Assembly (NCBI RefSeq): GCF_000019965.1 | Contig: NC_010571.1 | Coordinates: 62,001-126,000, forward strand | Source of the DNA: Opitutus terrae PB90-1 | GTDB taxonomy: Bacteria > Verrucomicrobiota > Verrucomicrobiia > Opitutales > Opitutaceae | Direction of reading: 5' to 3' | Length of the DNA stretch: 64,000 bases | Part shown: in pieces, positions 35,801-44,500 of the stretch | Numbering within the stretch: the stretch's first letter is position 1 | How the letters are laid out: each line of letters begins with the position of its first letter | Made by a program: the position numbers and the translations under genes | The notes under the pieces: model-generated | The model's input: only the letters and a program-made list of their open reading frames with translations | Told to the model about the DNA's origin: nothing | Databases searched by the model: none

Positions 35801-36800
35801 GCTGTCTGGCTCCGGCGCCTTCGAACTGGCCGGCGTGCCGGATTCGCTGCTCTGGCTGCGAGGCGACCTGACTTATTCCGGAGGCACGTCGATCGCCACC
35901 GGCAATACGCTGAAGATTTCGGGCGCAGCCCTGAATGCCGATATGAGTGCGCTCAGCCACCCGATCACGGCCGATGGCACGCTGGCGTTCTACCGCGACG
36001 AGGAGGCAGACGACCTCACCGTCAGCGGCAGCATCACCGGATCCGGCCGGGTTGTTTCCTACTCGGGATTCACTGTGCTGACCGGGACCGGCAACAACTA
36101 CTCCGGTGGCACTGAGATCAAGAGCGGCAGTGTGCTGGTCGGAGCCGCTGACGGCGCGTTCGGCGCGTCCAGCGGCGGCATCCTGGTGAGGGATGCCGGC
36201 GTGGTGGCCTTGATGAACGGCGCCCACGTCAGCAATGCCGTGACGCTCGAGTCCGGCAGCACCATCGCCGGCAACGGCACTTTCGCCAGCAACGTCATCG
36301 TCGGAGCCGGCGTCACGCTGAAGCCTGAACTGAATAATGAGAATACGATCGGCACGCTCACGTTCAACGAGCTCACGCTCAACGGCGGCGGCACCTATGA
36401 GTGGAATATGCTCAACGCGTCCGTTTACGATCGGGTGTCCGTCGTCAATCCCACCACGCTCCACTTCGAGCAGAACGCGGCAGATGCGTTCACCTTCAAG
36501 CTCACTCCGCTGAGCGCCGCTGGAGTAATTGGGCCGGCGTCCGGCTTCATCCCGGGGCAAACTGTCACGTTCGAGCTGTTCCAGGCCGCGACGATGGACG
36601 GTTTCGCCAACTTCAACTACACGATCGATCACTCGCTCTTTGACGAATACATGGGCGAGGCGACTTTCTCGCTCTCCCTGTCCGGCTCCAGCATCCTGCT
36701 CAATTTCACGCCCGTCCCCGAGCCATCGACCTGGGCGCTGTTGATTACCGGGCTCGCAATCGTCGGCGTCGGCGCGCTCCGCCGGCGACAGCGGCACTGA
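32898..36800 (+). CDS. Surface beta-strand-repeat protein with PEP-CTERM anchor
   Basis: A 1300-residue exported protein: signal peptide residues 1-20, about 1240 residues of Gly/Thr/Ser-rich repeats of the autotransporter-associated beta-strand type (units like GPGVLTLSGINSYEAGTTL, GDNTLTLSGQNNSFDGGLEV, GAGTLVLSGTNTYAGWTKI), and a C-terminal PEP-CTERM signal, VPEPSTWALLITGLAIVGVG followed by RRRQRH. The sorting signal implies cutting and anchoring by an exosortase elsewhere in the genome; there is no autotransporter barrel. A right-handed beta-helix is likely. Codon use is visibly less GC-rich than in neighbours. Role likely in extracellular matrix or surface display. Confidence 0.9.
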   Translation: MKARLQLLIFAASSVVLFAVEPTTSIWTGNGGDAKFNTLGNWKDIDGNPVTDAPGVSTNAIFQPPTPTAVDFSSVNAVLGLSFKNTIEYNYPAYELKSTDATGTLALGSGGILVESLPEPGVSITFSPSLGLILNANQTWDVSANATLLVGSTVSGPYGLIKAGPGVLTLSGINSYEAGTTLSGGTLVISADANLGAVPSSPVANNLVFDGGGLQTTTSFDLEPNRGISIATGGGTLAVNPTTTLGYAGRLAGSGDWSLVGMGTLKLSGDNTAFTGRIVTSSGTLELNSSMALGDGSLEFNNAAVLDLNAADAIHAGYHEFSGTTQINAGVGNAISGGTLVLKGDSTLTVEVPGALASGASLVFSDFAEGIGGRLMLNGNGAAVGEIHSETEAISSAPGTIENGGSINATLEIGNAQDSEFLGKIQDGAAGGTLSVVKTGSGNLTLGGGVGGTSTFTGGLTVEQGTLTLGRSSYRDNPDTIQIETSSSPVGAGILTLLGGTTLAATPESGGPDDGILLFNNLHLGSNESITVTIDTSQDDLTLSGDIGGDEGVGLLKTGDNTLTLSGQNNSFDGGLEVADGTLKLLPMPEMSGGLAGSGTLTLRRGTTLTLPIDMSLSLSNDILLDDPNSGTAGASIHVQQESEGMAALELSGMIADGWRNEGTALSLIKTGSGMLKLDGANTFSGGLVVEEGAVVITRSSQTEGVVIAGPVGVGLLKMGDGTKLGAAGSGSLTLDNDIELGGEGGFGAQSDPLILAGNIGQGEGTGSLRIGGNVVLEGTANTFTGPTSIECGTLRIFGDGSLGTAPVDATAGANHLTFVDGGLIANGTMTLAPTRGIVLGGYGGTLTAPANTTFTVGGTISGSSSEAALTKAGAGTLVLSGTNTYAGWTKIEAGNLRTTGTGTLPATTALGMEIGTKLYIDESQRIARFLGDIAAEVEIAIGSGNTFTVAPTAEALLQGNAGEFSGWLSGSGAFELAGVPDSLLWLRGDLTYSGGTSIATGNTLKISGAALNADMSALSHPITADGTLAFYRDEEADDLTVSGSITGSGRVVSYSGFTVLTGTGNNYSGGTEIKSGSVLVGAADGAFGASSGGILVRDAGVVALMNGAHVSNAVTLESGSTIAGNGTFASNVIVGAGVTLKPELNNENTIGTLTFNELTLNGGGTYEWNMLNASVYDRVSVVNPTTLHFEQNAADAFTFKLTPLSAAGVIGPASGFIPGQTVTFELFQAATMDGFANFNYTIDHSLFDEYMGEATFSLSLSGSSILLNFTPVPEPSTWALLITGLAIVGVGALRRRQRH

Positions 36801-36808
36801 ACTGTCGG

Positions 36809-36880
36809 GGTGGAGCCCGCCGTCCCGGCGGTCTGAAAAACAGACCGCCACTCGGCCCGGCAGGGACGCCGGGGACCACC
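36809..36880. repeat. Palindromic repeat downstream of the PEP-CTERM gene
   Basis: Central hairpin GGCGGTCTG/CAGACCGCC (36827-36835 and 36841-36849, loop AAAAA) is framed by arms GGTGG...CGTCCC and GGGACG...CCACC. It might also stop transcription after the surface-protein gene, but no T-run follows, and it looks like one more dispersed repeat. Confidence 0.55.
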
Positions 36881-36948
36881 TGCTTGCAGTTCCCTCCCGG
36901 CGAAATTCGTTCGTGTCTTCACCGCGCCCGCCCGCTTAACTTCCCGCA

Positions 36949-38226
36949 ATGTCCGCCGATCTCGCCCAGCTCGTCACTTTGATCGCGCAACGCGCCCGCG
37001 CCGCGTCGCTCACGCTCGCGACCACGTCCACCGCCGCCAAGAACAGCGCGCTGCTCCGACTCGCGGACCTCATCGCCGGCTCGACGCTGCCGCTGCTCAA
37101 CGCCAACCAGCTCGACATCGCCGCCGCCAAGAAGCACGGCCTGACCCAGGCGCAGATCGATCGACTCACCCTCACGCCGATCCGGCTCACCCAGCTCGCC
37201 GACAGCGTGCGCCACGTCGCCACGCTGCCCGATCCCGTCGGCGAAGTGCTCGAGGAAACCACGCGACCGAACGGCCTGGTGCTGCGCCGCGTCCGCGTGC
37301 CGATCGGCGTCATCGGCATCATCTACGAGGCGCGGCCCAACGTGACCATCGATTGCGCCGCGCTCTGCCTGAAGAGCGGCAACGCCGCCATCCTCCGCGG
37401 CGGCAAGGAGAGCTTCCACACCAACACCGCGCTCGCCGCGCTCATCGCGCAAGCGCTGTCCGCCGCGGAACTACCGGCCGACGCCGTGCAGCTGATTCCG
37501 ACCACCGAGCGCGCCGCCCTCACGCACCTGCTGACGCTCGATTCGCTCGTGCACTGCATCATTCCGCGCGGTGGCGAGAGCCTGATCCGCTTCGTGGCGG
37601 AGCACAGCACGATCCCGGTCATCAAGCATTACAAGGGCGTCTGCTTTGTTTACGTCGATCGCGAGGCGCACCTGAAGATGGCCGAGCAGATTGTCGTCAA
37701 CGCGAAGACCTCGCGGCCCGGCGTCTGCAACGCCGCGGAACAGCTCCTCGTGCACCGCGGCGTCGCGACGAAATTCCTGCCGGCGATCGCCCGCGCGCTC
37801 AATGCCGCGCATCCCGTCGAGCTCCGCTGCGACGCCGAGAGCGCCGCCATCCTCGCCCAGGAGAACTTGCCGCACGTCGCCGCCAGCGACGCGGATTTCT
37901 CCACCGAGTTTCTCGACTACATTCTGGCCGTGCGCGTGGTGGATTCGATCGACACCGCCATCGCCACGATCAACCGCGACAGCTCGAACCACAGCGACGC
38001 GATCGTCACCAACGACACCTCCGCCGCGAATCGCTTTCTCGCCGGCGTGGACAGCGCCGCGGTGTTCTGGAACGCGAGCACGCGGTTCAATGATGGCGTC
38101 GAGTTCGGCTTGGGCGCCGAAATCGGCATCAGCACCGATCGGCTGCATGCCCGCGGCCCCATGGGCTTGCGGGAACTCTGCAGCTACAAGTGGCTGGTCT
38201 CCGGCATCGGCCAGGTCCGCAGCTGA
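36949..38226 (+). CDS. proA: Glutamate-5-semialdehyde dehydrogenase (gamma-glutamyl phosphate reductase)
   Basis: A 425-residue enzyme that reduces gamma-glutamyl phosphate with NADPH in proline synthesis. The aldehyde-dehydrogenase fold shows GVIGIIYEARPNVTIDCAAL, GGKESFHTN, the catalytic Cys260 in SRPGVCNAAEQLL, and the ending EFGLGAEIGISTDRLHARGP with MGLRELCSYKW. All are highly characteristic. Length is normal. No proB is next to it; it seems to be transcribed alone, 148 bases after the surface-protein gene. Confidence 0.96.
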   Translation: MSADLAQLVTLIAQRARAASLTLATTSTAAKNSALLRLADLIAGSTLPLLNANQLDIAAAKKHGLTQAQIDRLTLTPIRLTQLADSVRHVATLPDPVGEVLEETTRPNGLVLRRVRVPIGVIGIIYEARPNVTIDCAALCLKSGNAAILRGGKESFHTNTALAALIAQALSAAELPADAVQLIPTTERAALTHLLTLDSLVHCIIPRGGESLIRFVAEHSTIPVIKHYKGVCFVYVDREAHLKMAEQIVVNAKTSRPGVCNAAEQLLVHRGVATKFLPAIARALNAAHPVELRCDAESAAILAQENLPHVAASDADFSTEFLDYILAVRVVDSIDTAIATINRDSSNHSDAIVTNDTSAANRFLAGVDSAAVFWNASTRFNDGVEFGLGAEIGISTDRLHARGPMGLRELCSYKWLVSGIGQVRS

Positions 38227-38259
38227 CTCGAAGAACCCGAAAGAGGCAGAAGAGTTTGC

Positions 38260-38319
38260 CCGCTAAGCGACGCGAATGAACGCGAATCGCTGATGAGCGA
38301 AATTCGCGTAGCTTAGCGG
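38260..38319. repeat. CGCGAA-type inverted repeat after proA
   Basis: CCGCTAAGCGACGCGAA (38260-38276) is repeated inverted at 38303-38319 with one mismatch, and the loop holds two more GCGAAT copies. The sequence is related to the CGCGAAT repeats around the GxxExxY gene but encloses no gene here. The rest of this 258-base gap shows nothing. Confidence 0.6.
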
Positions 38320-38484
38320 ACGAAAACCACGGCGCGAAAGATGCCCGCAGAATAGGACGGGCCGCCCGTGGCACGCGGCATGCCGTCCCCGCCCGCGTGA
38401 GCATTTGTGACGCACCGAGTTCCCGTGCCAGCCCGAACCCGGAGTTGCGCGGAACTCCGCCAACCATAGATTGACTCACCCGTC

Positions 38485-39099
38485 ATGAACCGCCTCGTCC
38501 GCGCCTCCCTCCTGTCGCTCACCGTCGCCCTCGTGGCGCCGGCCGGCTTCGCTGAGACCTCGCCCCTCGCGGCGGACCGCCCCGAGCCCGCGCCTACCAC
38601 GCCGGCACCAAAGCCGAAGCGGGACCGGGCGATTTCCGACAATCTCGCTTCGACCCTGGCGGCGAGCATGCCGAAATTCAATCCGCCGCCCAAGCCCCGC
38701 CCCGAAGACGAGGAGGTCGATCTGCGCGAGGTCGACAAGCCCCGCAACGGCATCATCCGCCTGCCGAAATACACCGTGCGCGAACGCCGGCCCCCGGTTT
38801 TTCGCGAACGCGACATTTACACGCAGGGCGGCTTCGCCGAGCTCGCCAAGCGTCGCTATCTCACGCCGACCTACCGGTTGCTGAACAGCATCTACGTCCC
38901 GTTCCTGACCGCGTCGCCCGAGCAGCACGCGTTGATGATGTATGCAGAACAGGAGCGACTCGATAACATGGCCGAGCTGAACGACACCGCGCAGAGCATC
39001 GGCCGGGTCGACGCCGATGCGGGCGCGTACATCAAGCGCGAGACCGATCAGACCTACATGCGCACGCGCGACGTCGGCTATCAGCGCAGGTTCGAATAG
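38485..39099 (+). CDS. Exported hypothetical protein with LPKYTVRERRPPVF motif
   Basis: A 204-residue protein: signal peptide MNRLVRASLLSLTVALVAPAGFAE, a Pro/charged-rich stretch to about residue 85, then the segment NGIIRLPKYTVRERRPPVF and a helical C-terminal half (RRYLTPTYRLLNSIYVPFLT and onward). I do not recognise a family. The LPxxxVxxxRPP segment looks like one I associate with Opitutaceae exported proteins. No neighbour indicates a function; it converges on the next gene. Confidence 0.7.
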   Translation: MNRLVRASLLSLTVALVAPAGFAETSPLAADRPEPAPTTPAPKPKRDRAISDNLASTLAASMPKFNPPPKPRPEDEEVDLREVDKPRNGIIRLPKYTVRERRPPVFRERDIYTQGGFAELAKRRYLTPTYRLLNSIYVPFLTASPEQHALMMYAEQERLDNMAELNDTAQSIGRVDADAGAYIKRETDQTYMRTRDVGYQRRFE

Positions 39100-39116
39100 C
39101 GCTGCTTCCGCCTGAA

Positions 39117-39216
39117 GTAGCGGCAGGTCTCCCCCTCGACCCTGCTCAGGGCCTGAGCTTGTCGAATGGCGTGCCTGCCGGCTTGGTCATCATCCAACAG
39201 GGACGCCTGCCGCTAC
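39117..39216. repeat. GTAGCGGCAGG inverted repeat pair
   Basis: GTAGCGGCAGG at 39117-39127 faces CCTGCCGCTAC at 39206-39216, a perfect 11-bp inverted repeat between two convergent genes. Inside is a TCGACCCTGCTCAGGGC / GCTTGTCGA palindrome, a sequence type seen as a repeat in many GC-rich genomes. One more copy of the terminal motif stands at 63521-63531. Confidence 0.65.
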
Positions 39217-39246
39217 GCAAAAGCGGCGCCAAAACCGCCTTCCGGC

Positions 39247-39570
39247 TCACGCTTTTGCCGGCTCGCCGAGCAACTCGCGCGCGATCTGTTCCCATTCGGC
39301 CGCGAGCGTCACCTCGTCAACCGGCCGGCTGCGGCCCGCGCGCTCATACCAGTAGCCGGCGTTCGCCCGATCACCCTCTTCGCGGTGCAGATACGCGTGC
39401 ACCAGCGCTCCGTCCTCGCTCCGGTCTTCCTGCGCCAGCGCATGCGCCTGCGCCCAGTCGCCGTGGTGGTCGTGCCAGAGCGCCTGCAAGGCGGCGCTAA
39501 GCCCCTCGGGGGGCGCGGCATCGCACGCGACAGAGGCAGCGAATTCTGCAAATGACATTTGCCCCACCAT
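39247..39570 (-). CDS. Small helical hypothetical protein
   Basis: A 107-residue acidic, mostly helical protein (FAEFAASVACDAAPPEGLSA, then LQALWHDHHGDWAQAHALAQ, YLHREEGDRANAGYWYERAG). The paired-helix pattern with W-x-x-A-H and Y-W-Y-x-R-A-G resembles a TPR-like fold. I recall comparable proteins only as hypothetical. Start is uncertain between MVGQMSF (preceded by AAGGG at seven bases) and the MSF four codons later. It is divergent from birA, with starts about 40 bases apart. Confidence 0.65.
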   Translation of the reverse strand: MVGQMSFAEFAASVACDAAPPEGLSAALQALWHDHHGDWAQAHALAQEDRSEDGALVHAYLHREEGDRANAGYWYERAGRSRPVDEVTLAAEWEQIARELLGEPAKA

Positions 39571-39610
39571 GGGCGGGCCCTTTGTAGTTTCAACCGGCGC
39601 AACGCATTTC

Positions 39611-40609
39611 ATGGCCGACACAGAACTGGTGATCCTTCGCGAGCTGCTGGCCCACGAACCCGACTACGTCTCGGGCTCGGCGCTCGCGGCCAAGCTCGGG
39701 CTGAGCCGCGTCGCGATCTGGCTGCACATGGAAAAACTGCGCACGCAGGGCTTCCGGTTCGAAGCCGCGCGCTCCCGCGGCTACCGGCTCGTGCGCCGGC
39801 CCGACCGGCTCCATCTCACGCTGATCCGCGCCCATCTGCAGGGCCGGCGACGCGAGTTTCCGATCCTGCTGCTCGACGAGGTCGACAGCACCAACGACGA
39901 AGCCGCGCGCCAGCTCGCCGCCGGCCGGATCGCGCCGTTCGTCGTCCTCGCGCACCGGCAGACGCATGGCCGTGGCCGGCTGGGTCGCAGCTGGCACAGC
40001 GAGGCACCGGGCAATCTTTACGCCAGCTTCGCGTTCCGACCGAAAATTTCTCCCACCCGGATGGGCGCGTTCACGTTGTGGATGGGCGTGAACGTCTGCG
40101 AACTCATCGCCACCGTCGCGCAGCTCGCCCCCGGGATCAAGTGGCCCAACGATATCCTGTTCGATGGTCGCAAGGCCGGCGGCATGCTCACCGAGGCGCG
40201 GATCGACGCCGACCAGATTCGCGATCTGGTCTTCGGGCTGGGGCTCAACATCAACGGACCCGTGCACGGCTGGCCGGCCGACCTGGCCCGGCGCGCCGTT
40301 TCGCTCTCCGAGAAGACCAAGGCGTCTCTCGACGTGAACTATTTCACCGCCGCGTTGATCGGCCGCGTGTTGCTGGCGTACGACCATTTCGTCGATGGCG
40401 AGCACACGAAAACGTTCGCCGATCTCTGGCAGCGCTTCGACGTGCTGCGCGGTCATCCCATCGCGCTGCTGCAAAGCGGCCGCCGGATCGCCGGCATCGC
40501 CGCGGGCGTGGACGACGAGGGTTCGCTCCTGATCCGCAGCGCAACCGGCCGCTTGCAGCGGTTCCACGCGGGCGATGTCACCCTCGAAAAGTCCGATGCC
40601 TCGGCCTGA
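39611..40609 (+). CDS. birA: Biotin operon repressor / biotin-[acetyl-CoA carboxylase] ligase
   Basis: A 332-residue bifunctional protein. Residues 1-60 form a winged helix (VSGSALAAKLGLSRVAIWLH), used to repress biotin genes; the rest is the ligase, which makes biotinyl-AMP and attaches biotin to carboxyl carrier protein. Catalytic blocks are DEVDSTNDEA, the GRGRLGRSW loop and KWPNDILF; the C-terminal SH3-like domain ends SLLIRSATGRLQRFHAGDV. I start at MADTELVI; an upstream in-frame codon has no support. Confidence 0.94.
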   Translation: MADTELVILRELLAHEPDYVSGSALAAKLGLSRVAIWLHMEKLRTQGFRFEAARSRGYRLVRRPDRLHLTLIRAHLQGRRREFPILLLDEVDSTNDEAARQLAAGRIAPFVVLAHRQTHGRGRLGRSWHSEAPGNLYASFAFRPKISPTRMGAFTLWMGVNVCELIATVAQLAPGIKWPNDILFDGRKAGGMLTEARIDADQIRDLVFGLGLNINGPVHGWPADLARRAVSLSEKTKASLDVNYFTAALIGRVLLAYDHFVDGEHTKTFADLWQRFDVLRGHPIALLQSGRRIAGIAAGVDDEGSLLIRSATGRLQRFHAGDVTLEKSDASA

Positions 40610-40618
40610 CCGTTCCTC

Positions 40619-40710
40619 TCGTGGCCCGGGCGTTCCGCCTTGGGACGGCGCGCCGCGCCGCGCTGCTTCGCCCACGCCTGCATCTGACGGGCACGACGCC
40701 CATGCCAGTC
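40619..40710. repeat. Degenerate GTGGC(A/C)CGGGC-family repeat
   Basis: GTGGCCCGGGCGTTCCGCC near 40621 and GGGCACGACGCCCATGCCA near 40690 are diverged copies of the inverted repeat found after pyrG. They sit in the gap between birA and the GldA-type ATPase. No reading frame or terminator is evident in this gap. Confidence 0.45.
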
Positions 40711-40825
40711 GGTCCTCTCGCAATTTTATGGAGCCCGGCCACTCGCGTCGCGGTCCCATCCCGGCGCCGCGCCACTTGCGTGTTTCGCATCGCCTGCGCG
40801 CGCGGTTGCTCCAGCCTTCCCGGTA

Positions 40826-41851
<1,026 letters not shown>

Positions 41852-41871
41852 ACGTGACGACCACCTCCGAC

Positions 41872-41970
41872 GTAGGACGCGGTCTCCCGACCCTGCCACT
41901 CAGGCGGTTTTCGCCGCGATCGCGCCCATCGCTTTCCCTACCCCGGTGGGATCAGGAGCTCCCGCCCTAC
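41872..41970. repeat. GTAGGAC/GCCCTAC REP pair
   Basis: GTAGGAC at 41872 faces GCCCTAC at 41964-41970 in the gap between the ATPase and the permease of the same operon. The inner part has a CGGTGGGATCAG segment like other GTAG elements. It interrupts an otherwise tight operon. Confidence 0.55.
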
Positions 41971-42002
41971 AGAACCTCCGTTGTTCTTCCGCTCGGTCGC
42001 GC

Positions 42003-42764
42003 ATGAAACACTTTTTCACGCTGCTCAGTCACGAGATCCGGATGCTGCTCGTCAGCCCGGCGACGTATTTCGTCGCGATGCTGTTCCTGCTCTTCATGGG
42101 CTTCATCTTCACAGGCATCCTGGAAACCTACAGCAAGGCCGCGCGCGAGATTTCGCCCGCCAACGTTTTCTTCCAGCTCTTCTGGTTCCCGGTCCTGTTC
42201 ATGGTCCCGCTGCTGACGATGAAATGCCTCGCCGAGGAACGGCGGCTCGGGACGATCGAAACGCTCCTCACCACGCCGGTCACCACGGCCGAGGTGGTGC
42301 TGGGCAAATACGCCGCCGTCTACCTGCTCTACCTGGCGCTCTGGGGCGCGACCACCGGCTTCTTCTACATTCTGTATCGGTTCGTGGGCGACACGCGGTT
42401 CATCGACATCGGGCCGATGATCGGCGGTTACATTTTCATCGCGGTCTCCGGGCTGTTCTTCGTGGCGGTCGGCGTTTTTTCCAGTTCGCTCTCCCGGAAC
42501 CAGGCGGTGTCCGGAGTGATCTGCTTCGTCCTGCTGGTGGCGGTCATCGGCGGAACCAACTATCTCGCCGACAGCGCGTGGCTGACGCGGGACAGCCTGG
42601 CGCCGCTCAAGGAGGCCGTCGATTACACGCGCGTGCTCGCGCACCGCGACGACTTCACCCGGGGCGTCGTCGACACCCGCCAGCTGCTGTTTTACCTCAG
42701 CGGCACGGTGCTGGCGCTGATCTTCAGCATCCTCGGTGTCGAAGCCAAGCTGCTGCACTCATAA
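42003..42764 (+). CDS. ABC permease (GldF-like)
   Basis: A 253-residue ABC-2 type permease with six predicted helices. It starts MKHFFTLLSHEIRMLLVSPA, with the family's FVAMLFLLFMGFIFTGIL helix, the motif EERRLGTIETLLTTPVTTAEVVLGKY between helices two and three (given here in reduced form), and a final YLSGTVLALIFSILGVEAK helix. This matches GldF of gliding Bacteroidetes in size and layout. Works with the upstream ATPase. The ATG lies just after a REP pair. Confidence 0.87.
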   Translation: MKHFFTLLSHEIRMLLVSPATYFVAMLFLLFMGFIFTGILETYSKAAREISPANVFFQLFWFPVLFMVPLLTMKCLAEERRLGTIETLLTTPVTTAEVVLGKYAAVYLLYLALWGATTGFFYILYRFVGDTRFIDIGPMIGGYIFIAVSGLFFVAVGVFSSSLSRNQAVSGVICFVLLVAVIGGTNYLADSAWLTRDSLAPLKEAVDYTRVLAHRDDFTRGVVDTRQLLFYLSGTVLALIFSILGVEAKLLHS

Positions 42765-42892
42765 GTTGAGAGATAAGGGTTGAGAGATGAGAGCACTGAA
42801 CCAGCAAACCACCAAGCGCCGCCTCCACTCCGCCCGCTCTGGCGCGCCGAAGCGAAGCATTCCTTTCAACTCTCAGCTCTCAACTCTCAACT
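42764..42892. repeat. TTGAGAG heptad hairpin, copy 1
   Basis: The left arm (42764-42792) holds AGTTGAGAG and GGTTGAGAG units; the right arm (42866-42892) holds the complements CTCTCAACTCTCAACT. The right arm ends eight bases before the next ATG, where a Shine-Dalgarno would be expected, and a hairpin would span the gap. A sister copy lies at 44404-44493 in the same operon. Confidence 0.65.
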
Positions 42893-42899
42893 AGCTCGC

Positions 42900-44396
42900 A
42901 TGCCCTTCCTCGACAGCTTCCGCGCCGCCCGCTGGCTCCGCACGCTCAATCTCGTGCTGCAGGCGGCGCTGTTCCTCACGCTGTTCGGCGGGCTCAACTA
43001 CCTCGCCCGCAATCACGCGTGGCGCTACGATCTCACGCACCAGCGCCGGCATTCGCTCTCGCCGGAAACGCTTTCCTACCTGCGCACCCTGCCGCGGCCG
43101 GTGCGAATGGTCGTGACGCTGGTCGAGGACACGGAAAACGAGGTCGCTGCGCAGGCCTACCGCGACGTCCGCGGCCTGCTGCGCGAATACGCCTACGCCA
43201 CCGAAGGCGACACCAACCGACGGATCACCGTCGAATACCTCGATGTCTACCAGCGCCGGCGCGAGGCCGATCAGCTTTCCATCTCCGAGCCAAACCTCAT
43301 CGTGCTCTTCTGCGGCGACAAGCGCCGCACCATCACGCCGGACGAGCTCTACCAGCTTGAAGCCGGCGAGAAGAAGGCGTTTCGCGGCGAACAGGCGATC
43401 ACGTCCGCGATCCTCGATGTCTCGAACCCCGCGCGGAAAAAAATCTACTTCCTCGCCGGCCACGGCGAGCTCAGCCCCGACGATGTCGATCCCAACCGCG
43501 GGCTCTCGATGCTGCGCGACGCGCTGCGGCAGCGAAATTTCGAGGTCGATTCGCTCAACCTCGGCTATCTCCGCCGCGTGCCGGCCGACGCCGCGCTGCT
43601 CGTCGCCGTCGCGCCGCAGGGGCGTTTTCAACCGATCGAGGAGGAGCTGCTCCGGCAATATCTCTCCGCCAACGCCGGCCGGCTGATCCTGCTGCTCGCG
43701 CCGACGTTCCCGCATGGGCTCGAGGATCTGCTGCTCGACTGGGGCATTCTGGTCGACGACGACGTGATCTACGACACGAACCCGGACAGCATGACCGAGG
43801 AAGGCGAGTTGCTGCTCCAGTTCTTCATGCCCCATCCGGTCACGCAGACCATCATCGACCTGCGCACGGCGTTGCCGCGGATCGGCCCCGCGCGCTCGGT
43901 GCGTCCCGATCCGGGACGTTCGCTCGGCGCCGGGCTCACCGTCACCACCCTCGCCGCCACCTCCACGACGGCGTGGGGCGAGGTCAGCTACCGCGAAAAC
44001 ATCGCTCACCGCTACGACGTCGGCATCGACATTCGCCCCATCCCCGGCATGGAGCCGCGTGATCGATTGGGCGTCGCGGTCGCGTCCGAACGGGTCTCGG
44101 TGCGCGACAACCTGCCGTTCAGCGTTCGCGGCGGCCGGCTCGTGGTGTTCGGCACCGGCGATCTCATCGGCAACAACCGCATCGCCGATTTTGCCAACCT
44201 CAACATTTTCCTGAGCGCCGTGAACTGGTCGGTGGACCGCGACGCGCAGTTCAACATCCCGGCCCGGCCGATCGAGCGCTTCCAGCTCTCGCTCAGCGCG
44301 AGCGAACTGTCCCGGCTCCGCTACAGCCTGTTGCTCGTGCTGCCCAGCGTCGCCGGCCTGCTCGGCCTCCTCGTCTACTGGACGCGGCGGACGTGA
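42900..44396 (+). CDS. GldG-like ABC auxiliary protein
   Basis: A 498-residue membrane protein with helix one at about residues 15-35 (LNLVLQAALFLTLFGGLNYL), a large extracytoplasmic region, and a closing helix (LLLVLPSVAGLLGLLVYW). The mid-part, VKIYFLAGHGELSPDD-like (here KKIYFLAGHGELSPDDVDP), LRDALRQRNFEVDSLNL and LLIAP-type strands, is the pfam09822-type ABC_transp_aux domain found in GldG. It likely supports the GldA/GldF transporter from the periplasmic side. No Shine-Dalgarno; the start lies just after the heptad hairpin. Confidence 0.85.
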   Translation: MPFLDSFRAARWLRTLNLVLQAALFLTLFGGLNYLARNHAWRYDLTHQRRHSLSPETLSYLRTLPRPVRMVVTLVEDTENEVAAQAYRDVRGLLREYAYATEGDTNRRITVEYLDVYQRRREADQLSISEPNLIVLFCGDKRRTITPDELYQLEAGEKKAFRGEQAITSAILDVSNPARKKIYFLAGHGELSPDDVDPNRGLSMLRDALRQRNFEVDSLNLGYLRRVPADAALLVAVAPQGRFQPIEEELLRQYLSANAGRLILLLAPTFPHGLEDLLLDWGILVDDDVIYDTNPDSMTEEGELLLQFFMPHPVTQTIIDLRTALPRIGPARSVRPDPGRSLGAGLTVTTLAATSTTAWGEVSYRENIAHRYDVGIDIRPIPGMEPRDRLGVAVASERVSVRDNLPFSVRGGRLVVFGTGDLIGNNRIADFANLNIFLSAVNWSVDRDAQFNIPARPIERFQLSLSASELSRLRYSLLLVLPSVAGLLGLLVYWTRRT

Positions 44397-44403
44397 GCTT
44401 CGC

Positions 44404-44493
44404 GGTTGAGGGTTGAGAGCTGAGTGTTGAGAGCTAGAACAATCCACCACGCAGCGCACTCCGGCCCTCAATTCTCAACCCTCAACTCTCAAC
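44404..44493. repeat. TTGAGAG heptad hairpin, copy 2
   Basis: Left arm (44404-44435) with GGTTGAGGGTTGAGAGC and a right arm (44465-44493) with CTCAACCCTCAACTCTCAAC. As in copy 1 the right arm stops just before a start codon, here GTG. A shorter relative lies at 17836-17866 in the 3' end of the LytS kinase gene. Confidence 0.65.
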
Positions 44494-44500
44494 TTTTGCT

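Noticed and set aside
32898-36800. Calling the repeat protein a type V autotransporter
   Set aside because: There is no C-terminal beta-barrel; the protein ends in a PEP-CTERM signal with an arginine-rich tail.
42764-44493. TTGAGAG repeats as a CRISPR array
   Set aside because: Units are 7-9 bases, imperfect, without spacers of regular length, and arranged as two complementary arms.
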